Shown here: in pieces, positions 18,169-27,962 of the stretch
Position numbering within the stretch: position 1 is the first letter of the stretch
Layout: each line of letters begins with the position of its first letter
Origin: Gammaproteobacteria bacterium
GTDB lineage: Bacteria > Pseudomonadota > Gammaproteobacteria > GCA-001735895
Assembly (NCBI GenBank): GCA_024638385.1
Contig: JAHEKJ010000026.1
Span: 1 to 36,415 of the forward strand
DNA length: 36,415 bases
Direction: 5' to 3'
Notes under the pieces: model-generated
What the model saw: the letters and a program-made list of their open reading frames with translations, nothing else
Database searches by the model: none
Told to the model about the DNA's origin: nothing
Made by a program: the position numbers and the translations under genes

Positions 18169-18247
18169 AGGGGGACAGTATACCTGACTACCCGAATTCA
18201 GTTGCAAACTGAAATTAAATTAAGGTAGTTAGGTATACTGTCCCCCT
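18169..18247. repeat. REP-like nested hairpin between convergent icd and ppsR
   Basis: Two 24-nt arms, 18169-18192 and 18224-18247, are reverse complements with one mismatch (a G-T pair). Their outer part reads AGGGGGACAGTATACCT. The 31-nt loop contains a second hairpin, TTCAGTT-3nt-AACTGAA at 18197-18213. It sits in the 110-bp gap between the icd and ppsR stops. The GGGGACAGTATAC... outer motif resembles palindromes associated with REP-associated tyrosine transposases (from memory, not searched). It could also act as a two-way transcription terminator, although neither side carries a long T-run. Confidence 0.75.
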
Positions 18248-18263
18248 GTTCCGATCGTTGCGG

Positions 18264-19091
18264 CTATTGCAGTTCGATGCGGTGCAGGCCGGTGTCGCGG
18301 ATGATGTGGGCCGCGATTTCCTCGACTGACATTTGCGCCGTGTTGATGTAGGCGATGTCGTGCCGCAGGAACATGTCCTCGACCGCCTTCAGCTCGTAGC
18401 GGCACTGGTCGATCGATGAATAGCGGCTGTTCGGCCGCCGCGCCTGGCGCATGTTGACCAGCCGGTTCAGGTCCGTCGTGAGCCCGTAGAGGCGGTCGCG
18501 GTGGGCGCGAATCGGCGCCGGCAGCGCGTCCCCTTCCATGTCCTCCTCGGTAATCGGGTAGTTGGCGGCCTTGAGGCCGAACTGCAAGGCGAGGTAGAGA
18601 CAGCTTGGCGTCTTGCCGGAGCGCGACACGCCGATCAGGATGATGTCGGCTTCCGGGTAGGTCCGCGTGCGTCCGCCGTCGTCGTGCAGCATCGCGTAGT
18701 CGATCGCGTCGATGCGCGATTCGTAGACCGAGGGGTTGATGATACGGTGCGATTGCCCCGGTTGGTGGTGCTCGGCCGCGAGCGCCTTCTCGAGGCGCGG
18801 CAGGAAATCGCCGAACGGGTCGATCACGAGCGCCTTGCTCTGGCTGATGATCTTCATCAGGTCGGCGTCGCCCATCGTGCAGATCACGATCGGCAGCTGG
18901 CCGCTGTCGGCCATGCACTGATCGATTTCGTCGCGTACCGTGCTGGCCTTGTCGAAGGTGTCGACGAACGGAATCGTGCGGGTCTGGAACTGATGCCCGG
19001 GAAATTGCGCCAGCAACGACAGGCCCAGGGTCTCGGCGGTAATCGCGGTACCGTTGGAAAGAAAATAGACCTGCCTCGCGTCGTCAGCCAT
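18264..19091 (-). CDS. ppsR: PEP synthase regulatory protein (bifunctional kinase/pyrophosphorylase)
   Basis: The protein has 275 residues, the DUF299/PSRP family. The P-loop GVSRSGKT lies at about 154-161. It inactivates PEP synthase by ADP-dependent phosphorylation of a Thr next to the catalytic His, and reactivates it by Pi-dependent dephosphorylation. Its target ppsA is encoded divergently, and the PpsA here keeps the required Thr-X-His. Only five bases separate this ATG from the end of the inverted-repeat element at 19097-19403, so the likely ribosome site (CAGG on the minus strand, 9 bases upstream) is formed by the end of that element. Confidence 0.95.
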   Translation of the reverse strand: MADDARQVYFLSNGTAITAETLGLSLLAQFPGHQFQTRTIPFVDTFDKASTVRDEIDQCMADSGQLPIVICTMGDADLMKIISQSKALVIDPFGDFLPRLEKALAAEHHQPGQSHRIINPSVYESRIDAIDYAMLHDDGGRTRTYPEADIILIGVSRSGKTPSCLYLALQFGLKAANYPITEEDMEGDALPAPIRAHRDRLYGLTTDLNRLVNMRQARRPNSRYSSIDQCRYELKAVEDMFLRHDIAYINTAQMSVEEIAAHIIRDTGLHRIELQ

Positions 19092-19096
19092 CGTTG

Positions 19097-19403
19097 CTAG
19101 CCTGCATATTGTATGAAGGTAACGAAACCCGGGGGAAACCCCGGTTCAGGTCCGGGGCGGCGTCTGGCAGACAAGGTTCGATTGGCGGCCAGATTCTTGA
19201 TGTGCCGGGTGCGGATCAAGCCATCCCTGGCGCACACCCCTTCGGGGTAGCTTCGCATCGCCGATCCGCATCCTGCGGATTGGTTCTGATTTCGTTCCGG
19301 CACAAACTGTCCCCGGCACGATTTTCGAAAATCTGCTTTATGTGATTGATATCCAGTATATTTCCCATTAGCTTGTGCCGCCTTCTTGCAATATGCAGGC
19401 TAG
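19097..19403. mobile_element. 307-bp MITE-like element with terminal inverted repeats in the ppsR-ppsA control region
   Basis: The ends 19097-19119 and 19381-19403 are 23-nt inverted repeats matching at 21 positions. Each outer edge is CTAG, which could be a 4-bp target duplication. The inside codes for nothing credible but is full of small palindromes: CCGGGG-GAAA-CCCCGG (19129-19144), CCCC-TTC-GGGG near 19238, a 10-bp stem at 19261-19283, a perfect 14-bp palindrome at 19320-19333, and TGCGGATC/GATCCGCA (19210-19217 with 19263-19270). This fits a non-autonomous insertion. A YTAR-type target such as CTAG is known for IS5-group elements; that link is a guess. The alternative is a structured leader region. 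Confidence 0.65.
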
Positions 19404-19420
19404 GGCCCTCGGGATCGAGT

Positions 19421-19429
19421 TGATATACT
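19421..19429 (+). promoter_or_regulatory. Candidate extended -10 promoter of ppsA
   Basis: TGATATACT is an extended -10 (TGnTATACT), with the -10 hexamer at 19424-19429, 53 bp before the ppsA ATG. No good -35 is present; the -35 position falls at the edge of the inverted-repeat element. Confidence 0.45.
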
Positions 19430-19481
19430 AATACACTTCAACGCGGTCGCGTAACTTCAGATCCTTTAGCGAGAGAATTTT

Positions 19482-21857
<2,376 letters not shown>

Positions 21858-22018
21858 GATGGCGGATTACGCCAGCGCCGTCGATGGCATCGATTGCATG
21901 AACGCCGGCGACGTCGATTCGCGGATCGTCGCCAGCCGCCTGTTCGTCGCCGATGCCGGGCAATCGTTCGGCGTAATTTTTGAACCAGGCGCTCGCCCGG
22001 ATGCGCACGGGTGTCGCG

Positions 22019-22477
22019 ATGGCTGAAACCGTGTGGAAACCGAATACGACCGTGGCCGCGCTGTGCGAGCGCGAAGGCCGCTACCTGCTGGTCAGGGAAA
22101 GGGTCAGGGGCCGGATCGTCTATAATCAACCGGCCGGGCATCTAGAGGCCGGCGAGAGCCTGCTCGATGCGGTGATCCGCGAAACCCTCGAGGAAACGCG
22201 CTATCGCTTCGAGCCCGAGACGCTGCAGGGAATCTACCGGTTTTGTCCGCCGGATAACTCGGCCAAAACTTACCTGCGCTTCCTGTTCCGCGGCAGCGTG
22301 GCCGGGAGCGTCGAGGGCGAACTCGATCGAGGTATCATTGCCGCCGAATGGATGACTTACGAAGAAATCCGCGCCTGCAGGGCGCAACACCGTACGCCGG
22401 TCGTGATGCAGTGCATCGACGATGCCCGCGCGTCGCCCGGTTATCCGCTCGACGTCATCAGCCGGGTTTATGCCTGA
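22019..22477 (+). CDS. nudJ: Nudix hydrolase, NudJ-like
   Basis: The protein has 152 residues from the ATG at 22019 (MAETVWKPNTTVA). Upstream in-frame starts exist, but homologues in this position begin near here; the ribosome site is weak. The Nudix box runs from Gly40: G-x5-E46-x7-R54-E55-x-x-E58-E59, with all metal-binding glutamates present, but the Gly after EEx is Arg61. NudJ acts on thiamine pyrimidine pyrophosphate and nucleoside di/triphosphates. It sits ahead of mnmA-hflD as in other gammaproteobacteria, with one extra gene between. The 161-bp gap after ppsA holds no confident feature. Confidence 0.88.
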   Translation: MAETVWKPNTTVAALCEREGRYLLVRERVRGRIVYNQPAGHLEAGESLLDAVIRETLEETRYRFEPETLQGIYRFCPPDNSAKTYLRFLFRGSVAGSVEGELDRGIIAAEWMTYEEIRACRAQHRTPVVMQCIDDARASPGYPLDVISRVYA

Positions 22478-23067
22478 TGCGCGTGACGGGCCTCGTCTGG
22501 ATACTGCTGCTGCTGGGCCTCGCGGCACCGGCCGGCGCGGCCGAGCCCTACTTCGTGCATTGCTACGATTTTCGCTGCAAGAGCTACCAGGAAGTGCGCT
22601 TCGACGCGGCCCAGTGGGCGCGGCTGCGCGCGCTGTTCCAGCCGGCGCAGCCCGATGCCGCGGCCGAGCGGCAGGCGATCCGGCGCGCGATCGCGATGAT
22701 GGAGCGTTTCAGCGGCGCGCTCGCCGGCACCGCCGTCGACAAGGGTGGCAACGCGCACGACTACGCGTTGCCGCGGCAGCAGGACTGTATCGACGAGTCG
22801 ACCAACACCTGGCAGTACCTCGTGGCGCTCGACGAGCTCGGGCTGTTGCGCCACCACGCCGCCGATCTGAAATATCGCCGTATCGTCTGGCTGGCGACCC
22901 ACTGGAGCGCGGCCATCGTCGAGCGCGCGAGCGGCGAACGCTTCGCGGTCGACTCGTGGTACCGCGACAACGGCGAATTGCCGCTGATCCAGCCGCTCGA
23001 CGACTGGCTCGAGCGACTCGACTGGCCGGTCGAGCACAATCCCGAGCTGGCGCCGGTACGGAGCTGA
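22477..23067 (+). CDS. Secreted protein of unknown function with a possible Cys-His-Asp triad
   Basis: The protein has 196 residues. The ATG shares a base with the nudJ stop (TGATG). A signal peptide is clear: MRVTGLVWILLLLGLAAPAGAA, cleaved near residue 22. The mature part has Cys29 and Cys34 (HCYDFRC), which may form a disulfide. Cys104 in QQDCIDESTNTWQYL, His142 in ATHWSAAIVE and Asp159 in FAVDSWYRDNGE occur in the order and spacing of papain-fold/transglutaminase-like enzymes. I do not recognise a named family. It breaks the usual nudJ-mnmA adjacency, and is followed by mnmA after 3 bp. Enzymatic function is inference only. Confidence 0.8.
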   Translation: MRVTGLVWILLLLGLAAPAGAAEPYFVHCYDFRCKSYQEVRFDAAQWARLRALFQPAQPDAAAERQAIRRAIAMMERFSGALAGTAVDKGGNAHDYALPRQQDCIDESTNTWQYLVALDELGLLRHHAADLKYRRIVWLATHWSAAIVERASGERFAVDSWYRDNGELPLIQPLDDWLERLDWPVEHNPELAPVRS

Positions 23068-23070
23068 GAC

Positions 23071-24168
23071 GTGTCCCGCGGCGAGAAAATCATCGTCGGA
23101 CTGTCCGGCGGGGTCGATTCGTCGGTGGCGGCTTACCTGTTGCGCGAACAGGGCTACGACGTCGAGGCCCTGTTCATGAAGAACTGGGAGGAAGACGATG
23201 GCCCCGAGTACTGTTCGGCCGCCGTCGACCTCGCCGATGCGACCCAGGTCTGCGAACGGCTCGGCATTCGCCTGCACACGGTCAATTTCTCGGGCGAATA
23301 CTGGGATCGCGTGTTCGAGCATTTTCTGCACGAGTACCGCGTCGGCCGGACGCCGAACCCGGACATCCTGTGCAATCGCGAAATCAAGTTCAAGGCGTTT
23401 CTCGATCACGCGCAAATACTCGGCGCCAGGCGCATCGCGACCGGCCATTACGTCCGCAGCCGCGTCGTTGACGGCGAACACCAGCTGCTGCGCGGTCGCG
23501 ACCGCAACAAGGACCAGTCGTATTTTCTCTACGCGCTCGATCAGCATCAGATCGCGCACGCGCTGTTTCCGGTCGGTGAGCTCGACAAGGTCGAGGTCCG
23601 CGAGATCGCGCGCGCGCAGAATTTCGTGACCCACGCGAAGAAGGACAGTACCGGTATCTGCTTCATCGGCGAACGCAAGTTTCGCGATTTTCTCGAGCGC
23701 TTCATCCCGGCCAGCCCCGGCAGGATCGTCAGCGTCGAAGGCCGCGACCTCGGTGAGCATGCCGGCCTGATGTATTACACCATCGGCCAACGCCAGGGGC
23801 TCGGCATCGGCGGCCTCGTCGATGGCGACGATGCGCCCTGGTACGTGATCGGCAAGGACCTCGAGTCCAATCGCCTGATCGTCGGCCAGGGCGTCGATCA
23901 CCCGCTGCTGTTTCACCGCCAGTGTCGGCTTGGCGATCTGCACTGGATCGGCGCCGCCGTCGAAGGCCTGCCTTACGATTGCAGCGCGAAGATTCGCTAC
24001 CGCAGCGCGGATTCCGCGTGCCGTATCACGGCCATCGACGGCGATTACGCGAGCGTGGACTTCGCCGAACCCCAGCGCGCGATCACGCCGGGCCAGGCGC
24101 TGGTGTTCTACCGCGGAGAGCAGTGCCTGGGCGGCGGCACGATCGAATCGGCGTTCGACCCGACGTGA
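23071..24168 (+). CDS. mnmA: tRNA-specific 2-thiouridylase
   Basis: The protein has 365 residues with a GTG start preceded by GGAG. The PP-loop ATPase motif [12 protein letters not shown] lies at 10-21. The two catalytic cysteines are Cys101 in [10 protein letters not shown] and Cys197 in STGICFIGE. It adds sulfur to U34 of tRNAs for Lys, Glu and Gln, taking persulfide from the Tus relay. HflD follows, overlapping by 4 bp (GTGA), the conserved arrangement. Confidence 0.97.
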   Translation: MSRGEKIIVGLSGGVDSSVAAYLLREQGYDVEALFMKNWEEDDGPEYCSAAVDLADATQVCERLGIRLHTVNFSGEYWDRVFEHFLHEYRVGRTPNPDILCNREIKFKAFLDHAQILGARRIATGHYVRSRVVDGEHQLLRGRDRNKDQSYFLYALDQHQIAHALFPVGELDKVEVREIARAQNFVTHAKKDSTGICFIGERKFRDFLERFIPASPGRIVSVEGRDLGEHAGLMYYTIGQRQGLGIGGLVDGDDAPWYVIGKDLESNRLIVGQGVDHPLLFHRQCRLGDLHWIGAAVEGLPYDCSAKIRYRSADSACRITAIDGDYASVDFAEPQRAITPGQALVFYRGEQCLGGGTIESAFDPT

Positions 24169-24797
24169 ACCGGGTCGAGGAACAGACGCTCGCGCTCGCC
24201 GGCATGTTCCAGGCGGCGGTGCTCGTCGAGGCTCTCGCCAGCGACGGTCACTGCGACCGTGCGGCGCTCGATTGCAGCGTCGACAGCCTGTTCACCTTCG
24301 AAGCTCCGAGCGCGCTCGAGGTCTTCGGCGACGCGAACTGCCTCGCTATCGGCTTCGAGGCCCTGGTAGGCTATCTCGGCGGCCAGGCGCGGCAATCGGG
24401 GCGCAATGTCGCCTATTACGTCATGTCGATGTTCAAGCTCGCGGCTCGCCTGCAGCGAAACCCGGCGCTCGCGGAAACCCTGCACAAGGGCCTCGTCAAG
24501 GCCGAGCGCGGGCAGCGCGAATTCGAACTGCCGCGCGAGCAGCTGATCGGACATCTCGACCGCCTCTACCAGGACAACATCAGCCCGTTACAGCCCCGGA
24601 TCATGGTCCGCGGCGAACCGTCCTGTCTGCGCGATGCCGCGATCGCGGCGCGCATCCGTGCCCTGCTGCTCGCCGGGATTCGCGCCGCGGTGCTCTGGCG
24701 CCAGCTCGATGGCAGCCGCTGGCGCCTGCTCGTCGCGCGCCGACAGTTCGTCGATACCGCGCGGCGCCTGCGCGAATCGGGCCAGGATACGGCGTGA
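24165..24797 (+). CDS. hflD: High frequency lysogenization protein HflD homologue
   Basis: The protein has 210 residues, beginning at a GTG that overlaps the mnmA stop. It is the right length and largely helical: [54 protein letters not shown], and a C-terminal [18 protein letters not shown]. HflD is a peripheral inner-membrane protein named for its effect on lambda CII; its host role is unclear. Assignment rests on this pattern plus mnmA adjacency. purB, which usually follows, is absent; the next gene converges with a 4-bp gap. Confidence 0.92.
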   Translation: MNRVEEQTLALAGMFQAAVLVEALASDGHCDRAALDCSVDSLFTFEAPSALEVFGDANCLAIGFEALVGYLGGQARQSGRNVAYYVMSMFKLAARLQRNPALAETLHKGLVKAERGQREFELPREQLIGHLDRLYQDNISPLQPRIMVRGEPSCLRDAAIAARIRALLLAGIRAAVLWRQLDGSRWRLLVARRQFVDTARRLRESGQDTA

Positions 24798-24801
24798 ACC
24801 G

Positions 24802-25296
24802 TCAGAGGCCGTGGCGTTCGCGGATGTCGGCGAGCATGCCGCGCGCGGCGGCGTCGATCAGGTCGTAGACGCGGTCGAAGCCGGCGTCGCCAAAATACGG
24901 ATCCGGGACCTCGTCGCGGCCGCCTTCGGGCGCGAACTCGAGCATCAGGTGCGCGCGTGCGCGCGCGTCGTCCGGCCGCAGCGCCAGCATGTCGGCGAGA
25001 TTGCCACGGTCCATCGCCACCACGTAATCGAAATCGATGAAGTCGTTGGTATCGAAACGGCGCGCGCGCAAACCCGCCAGGTCGACGCCGCGCGCCAGGG
25101 CGGTCTGCTGCGAACGCGGGTCCGGCGGCGCGCCGATATGGTAGCCGTGGGTGCCGGCCGAATCGACCTCGATCCGATCGGCGAGCCCGGCCGCGTCGAC
25201 CAGCGCGGCGAAGACGCCATGCGCGGTCGGCGAGCGGCAGATGTTGCCCATGCAAACAAACAAAACCCGGATCGGGGGAGTCGCGTTCATATTCAT
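24802..25296 (-). CDS. Low-molecular-weight protein tyrosine phosphatase
   Basis: The protein has 164 residues. The phosphate-binding loop is VCMGNICRSP, with nucleophile Cys15 and Arg21 (CX5R) plus Ser22. The general acid Asp132 sits in VPDPYFG. It removes phosphate from tyrosine; bacterial homologues often act on capsule kinases or arsenate, but no kinase or capsule gene is nearby. A second ATG two codons downstream is possible, but AAGGCGG lies well placed for the first. It is divergent from the HisA-like fusion gene, the two starts being 94 bp apart. Confidence 0.95.
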   Translation of the reverse strand: MNMNATPPIRVLFVCMGNICRSPTAHGVFAALVDAAGLADRIEVDSAGTHGYHIGAPPDPRSQQTALARGVDLAGLRARRFDTNDFIDFDYVVAMDRGNLADMLALRPDDARARAHLMLEFAPEGGRDEVPDPYFGDAGFDRVYDLIDAAARGMLADIRERHGL

Positions 25297-25348
25297 CTAC
25301 CGCCTTGATACAAAGTCATCGATTCTTGATTCAGGGCAAAATCTTATT

Positions 25349-25357
25349 TGATATACT
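25349..25357 (+). promoter_or_regulatory. Candidate extended -10 promoter of the HisA-like fusion gene
   Basis: TGATATACT, the same extended -10 string as before ppsA, with the hexamer at 25352-25357, 33 bp before the ATG at 25391. TTGATT at 25326-25331 is too far (20 bp spacer) to be a normal -35. Confidence 0.45.
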
Positions 25358-25390
25358 CGCGCGCATAAACCCTCACGCGCGGTGGCCGCC

Positions 25391-26611
25391 ATGATAATCA
25401 TTCCCGAAATCCAGATCCAAGACGGCAAGGTCGTGACCCGGGCCGCGGTCCAGGGCGACGATATCCTGCACGAAATTACGCCGCGCGACGCGGTCCGGCA
25501 GTTCGTCGCCGAGGGTGCGCAGATGCTGCAGCTGGTCGATGTCGATGCGGCCCGTTCCAACCCCACGAACAACGCGGCGCTGATCAGGGAGCTGATCGAC
25601 GAGAACGATATTCCGATCCAGGTCGCCGGCGGAATACGCACGCTGGCGCAGATCAACGACTGGTTCGAAGCCGGCGCGGCGCGGGTCGTGCTCGGCACCA
25701 TTGCGATTACCGATTCACACCTCGTCGTCGAGGCCGCCAATCGCCATCCGGGCGGTGTCATCGTCCACCTGGCGACGCGCGGCGGTTACGTCATGATCGA
25801 CGGCTGGAAAACGCAGACCGCGTTCACACCGCAGGACCTGATTCGCGATTTGCAGATGACCGGCATCGCCGGCGTCATCCATAAGGGCACCGAGCGCCTC
25901 GACTCGGAAATGGAAGAAGTTCTGGCGCTGACCGAGCGGCTTAGCCACGATGTCTCGATTCCGGTCTACTCGAGCGGCACGGTGCGCAACCTCGACGACC
26001 TCGCGCGCCTGCGCTACCTGCCTAACATCAACGGCGCGATCATCAGTAACGCGCTGCTGTCGGGCGACATCAAGCTCAGGGACGCGTTGAAAATCGCGGC
26101 CGAGAAAGAAATCACCCTCGAACCCGAGTCGATCACGCACAATGTCGACATGGGCATTCACCACGGCGTGCGCGCCTACCTGGCGGCCTACAACAGTTCG
26201 CAGGCGTCGAGGGTCTGGAACCAGCAACTGCGCGATACGATCACCGAAGACAATCCCTATCTCGAGATGCTGATCCCGCAGGTCGATCTCGACCTCGATC
26301 TGGAGGCGATGACACCGCGCGAAATCCAGGCGGCCTACGAATCGGAACTCGACCGCGCCGACATCGTCGTAGTCGTCCTCGAGGGCGTCGAGGCCGAGGC
26401 CTGGACCGGTTTCGAGTGCGGCTACGCCCGCGCCCACGGCAAATATATCTACGGCATCACGTCGACCCAGGAAGTCAAGGGCCCGAGCCAGCTACGCTTC
26501 GAGGCGATGTGCGACGAACTGATCTATTTTACGTCCGACGACAATATCACCAAATCGCACGCCGAGATTTCGCACGCGCTGGCGACCCGCGTGATGGTCA
26601 AGAATCAATAG
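25391..26611 (+). CDS. HisA-like TIM barrel fused to a nucleoside 2-deoxyribosyltransferase-like domain
   Basis: The protein has 406 residues from ATG 25391 (a GTG lies three codons earlier). Residues 1-240 follow HisA: MIIIPEIQIQDGKVV, QLVDVDAARSNP, IPIQVAGGIRTLAQI, a phosphate loop at VAGGI and a second at SSGTVRNLDDL. The two HisA catalytic aspartates are lost: IPAID is IPEIQ (Gln8), and the second, in LDxRxG, is Ala128 in HLATRGG. So ProFAR isomerase activity is unlikely. Residues about 255-406 resemble nucleoside 2-deoxyribosyltransferases: RAYLAAYNSSQASRVWNQQL, DRADIVVVVLEG and AWTGFECGYARAHGKYIYGI, where Glu342 matches the family's catalytic Glu. The gene stands alone, with no his genes nearby. 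A role in a nucleotide- or ribosyl-linked reaction is inference. I know of no described function for this fusion. Confidence 0.85.
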   Translation: MIIIPEIQIQDGKVVTRAAVQGDDILHEITPRDAVRQFVAEGAQMLQLVDVDAARSNPTNNAALIRELIDENDIPIQVAGGIRTLAQINDWFEAGAARVVLGTIAITDSHLVVEAANRHPGGVIVHLATRGGYVMIDGWKTQTAFTPQDLIRDLQMTGIAGVIHKGTERLDSEMEEVLALTERLSHDVSIPVYSSGTVRNLDDLARLRYLPNINGAIISNALLSGDIKLRDALKIAAEKEITLEPESITHNVDMGIHHGVRAYLAAYNSSQASRVWNQQLRDTITEDNPYLEMLIPQVDLDLDLEAMTPREIQAAYESELDRADIVVVVLEGVEAEAWTGFECGYARAHGKYIYGITSTQEVKGPSQLRFEAMCDELIYFTSDDNITKSHAEISHALATRVMVKNQ

Positions 26612-26621
26612 CGCCGGAGAC

Positions 26622-26948
26622 TCAGCCGCCAGGATTGATGCACTTGTAGACCTGAAAGCTTTGTTGGCCCTCGTCGACGACCGTCAGCGGCACGATCGTG
26701 TCGCCGCCGAGCCGCGCCGCCGCGTTGCGCGCGACGACGCGCAGTTCCTGCACGATGACGTTGTCGGGGCGCCTGACCCCGGCGATCACCCAGGTGACCG
26801 ATGCGTTGGTCCGGCCAACCAGACGACAACTGTCGACCTCGTCGGGTCCGAGGACGCGGACCTTCTCGCCGTTGGGCGTCAGCTTGAGCGCGGTGGCGCA
26901 GCCGACGAGCAGCAATGCGGCGATGGTCGTGGCGATAATCGTTCTCAT
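26622..26948 (-). CDS. Small outer-membrane-type lipoprotein (DUF4156-like)
   Basis: The protein has 108 residues. A signal with lipobox LLLVGC ends at Cys17. The rest reads NGEKVRVLGPDEVDSCRLVGRTNASVT...NAAARLGGDTIVPL...FQVYKCINPGG, which resembles the DUF4156 family of small lipoproteins; two further cysteines could pair. An upstream reading frame exists, but AGGAGAGG before this ATG (seven bases) fixes the start. It is read leftward after the aldolase gene with a 16-bp gap and converges on the fusion gene with a 10-bp gap. Function is unknown. Confidence 0.82.
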   Translation of the reverse strand: MRTIIATTIAALLLVGCATALKLTPNGEKVRVLGPDEVDSCRLVGRTNASVTWVIAGVRRPDNVIVQELRVVARNAAARLGGDTIVPLTVVDEGQQSFQVYKCINPGG

Positions 26949-26964
26949 CTGGATCCTCTCCTGT

Positions 26965-27861
26965 TTAGGTTCGCGACGCCTGGAAAATGCTCTCGATCGA
27001 GGCATCCAGCGCAGCGTTGAATTCGTCGTCACTTTGTTGCGCCGACAGGCCCTCGGTCAGCGCGCGCGAAAAACTCGCGACCATGCCATTTTGCCGCGCC
27101 AGCCGAGCGTTGGCCTCCTCGCGCGTGTAGCCGCCGGACAAGGCCACGACCTTCAGTACGTTGCGATGCTCGATGCAATCGCGATAGAAGTTGTCGACCT
27201 CGGGCAGGGTCAGCTTGAGCATCACCAGTTCGCCGTCGCCGAGCTGATCGAGATGGGTCAGGATCGCGGTCTTGAGCAATGCCTCGATCGCGCCCTTTTC
27301 CGGGCTCTTGATGTCGACCTCGGGCTCGATGATCGGTACCAGCCCGGCGGCGACGATGCGCCGCCCGATCTCGAACTGCTGATCGACGACCGCATTGACG
27401 CCGTCGGCGTTCGCGCCCTTGATCACCGAGCGCATCTTGGTGCCGAAGACGTTCTTTTGCCGGGCCCGCTCAAGCAGGCCGTCGAGATCCGGCATCGGCT
27501 TCATGACCTGCGCGCCGTCGGCCTCGTCGGCAAGTCCCTTGTCGACTTTCAGAAACGGCACCACCCGCTTGACCTTCCACAGGTAGTCGGGCGTCGCCTG
27601 CGCCTCGACCTCGCGATCCATCGTGTTCTCGAACAGGATCGCACCCATGATGCGATCGCCGGTGAACGCCGGGCTGGTCATGATGCGGGTTCGCATCTGG
27701 TGGATGACGCCGAACATTTCGTCGTCGTTTGCATAGGCGCTGGCGTCGACGCCGTAGTTGGCCAGCGCTTTCGGCGTGCTGCCGCCGCTTTGGTCGAGCG
27801 CGGCGATAAAGCCCGGCTCGTTTCTGATCTTGTCGAGTTGCTGCTGATTAATTTTGCTCAC
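26965..27861 (-). CDS. fda: Fructose-bisphosphate aldolase, class I
   Basis: The protein has 298 residues from a GTG at 27861 preceded by GCAGGAATC; a longer upstream frame is not family-like. The N-terminus QLDKIRNEPGFIAALDQSGGSTPKAL is diagnostic for the bacterial class I type. The acidic EPEVDI is at 179-184, and the Schiff-base Lys is probably Lys216 in VMLKLTLPEV. It reversibly splits fructose 1,6-bisphosphate into DHAP and GAP without a metal. A -10-like TATACT lies on the minus strand at 27911-27916. It sits with fumC, not with other glycolytic genes. Confidence 0.95.
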   Translation of the reverse strand: MSKINQQQLDKIRNEPGFIAALDQSGGSTPKALANYGVDASAYANDDEMFGVIHQMRTRIMTSPAFTGDRIMGAILFENTMDREVEAQATPDYLWKVKRVVPFLKVDKGLADEADGAQVMKPMPDLDGLLERARQKNVFGTKMRSVIKGANADGVNAVVDQQFEIGRRIVAAGLVPIIEPEVDIKSPEKGAIEALLKTAILTHLDQLGDGELVMLKLTLPEVDNFYRDCIEHRNVLKVVALSGGYTREEANARLARQNGMVASFSRALTEGLSAQQSDDEFNAALDASIESIFQASRT

Positions 27862-27962
27862 GATTCCTGCTTCCGAAGTTGGGACGGGACGCCGCATGCG
27901 GCGCAAGCGGAGTATAAACTAGAGTGATTTTCGAATACAGTCGACGCGCTTGCGCGAGGCCG

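Noticed and set aside
19097-19303. A 68-codon minus-strand ORF inside the inverted-repeat element
   Set aside because: It lies wholly within the palindrome-rich element, has Arg/Pro/Gly-rich composition typical of GC-rich noise, no ribosome site, and no recognisable motif.
19370-19400. Sigma-54 promoter suggested by CTTGCA near the right end of the inverted-repeat element
   Set aside because: The -24 GG is absent at the required spacing; the string is part of the terminal repeat.
21859-22026. A 55-codon ORF starting one base after the ppsA stop and overlapping nudJ
   Set aside because: No ribosome site, no recognisable motif, and it overlaps the nudJ start; could be a leader peptide but nothing supports that.
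24165-24797. Reading the gene after mnmA as purB or another purine gene, as often found nearby
   Set aside because: Length and helical pattern fit HflD and no lyase signature is present.
27890-27903. Perfect palindrome CGCCGCATGCGGCG as a terminator between the glutathione transferase and aldolase genes
   Set aside because: It has no loop and no following T-run; in such GC-rich DNA it may be chance or a protein site.
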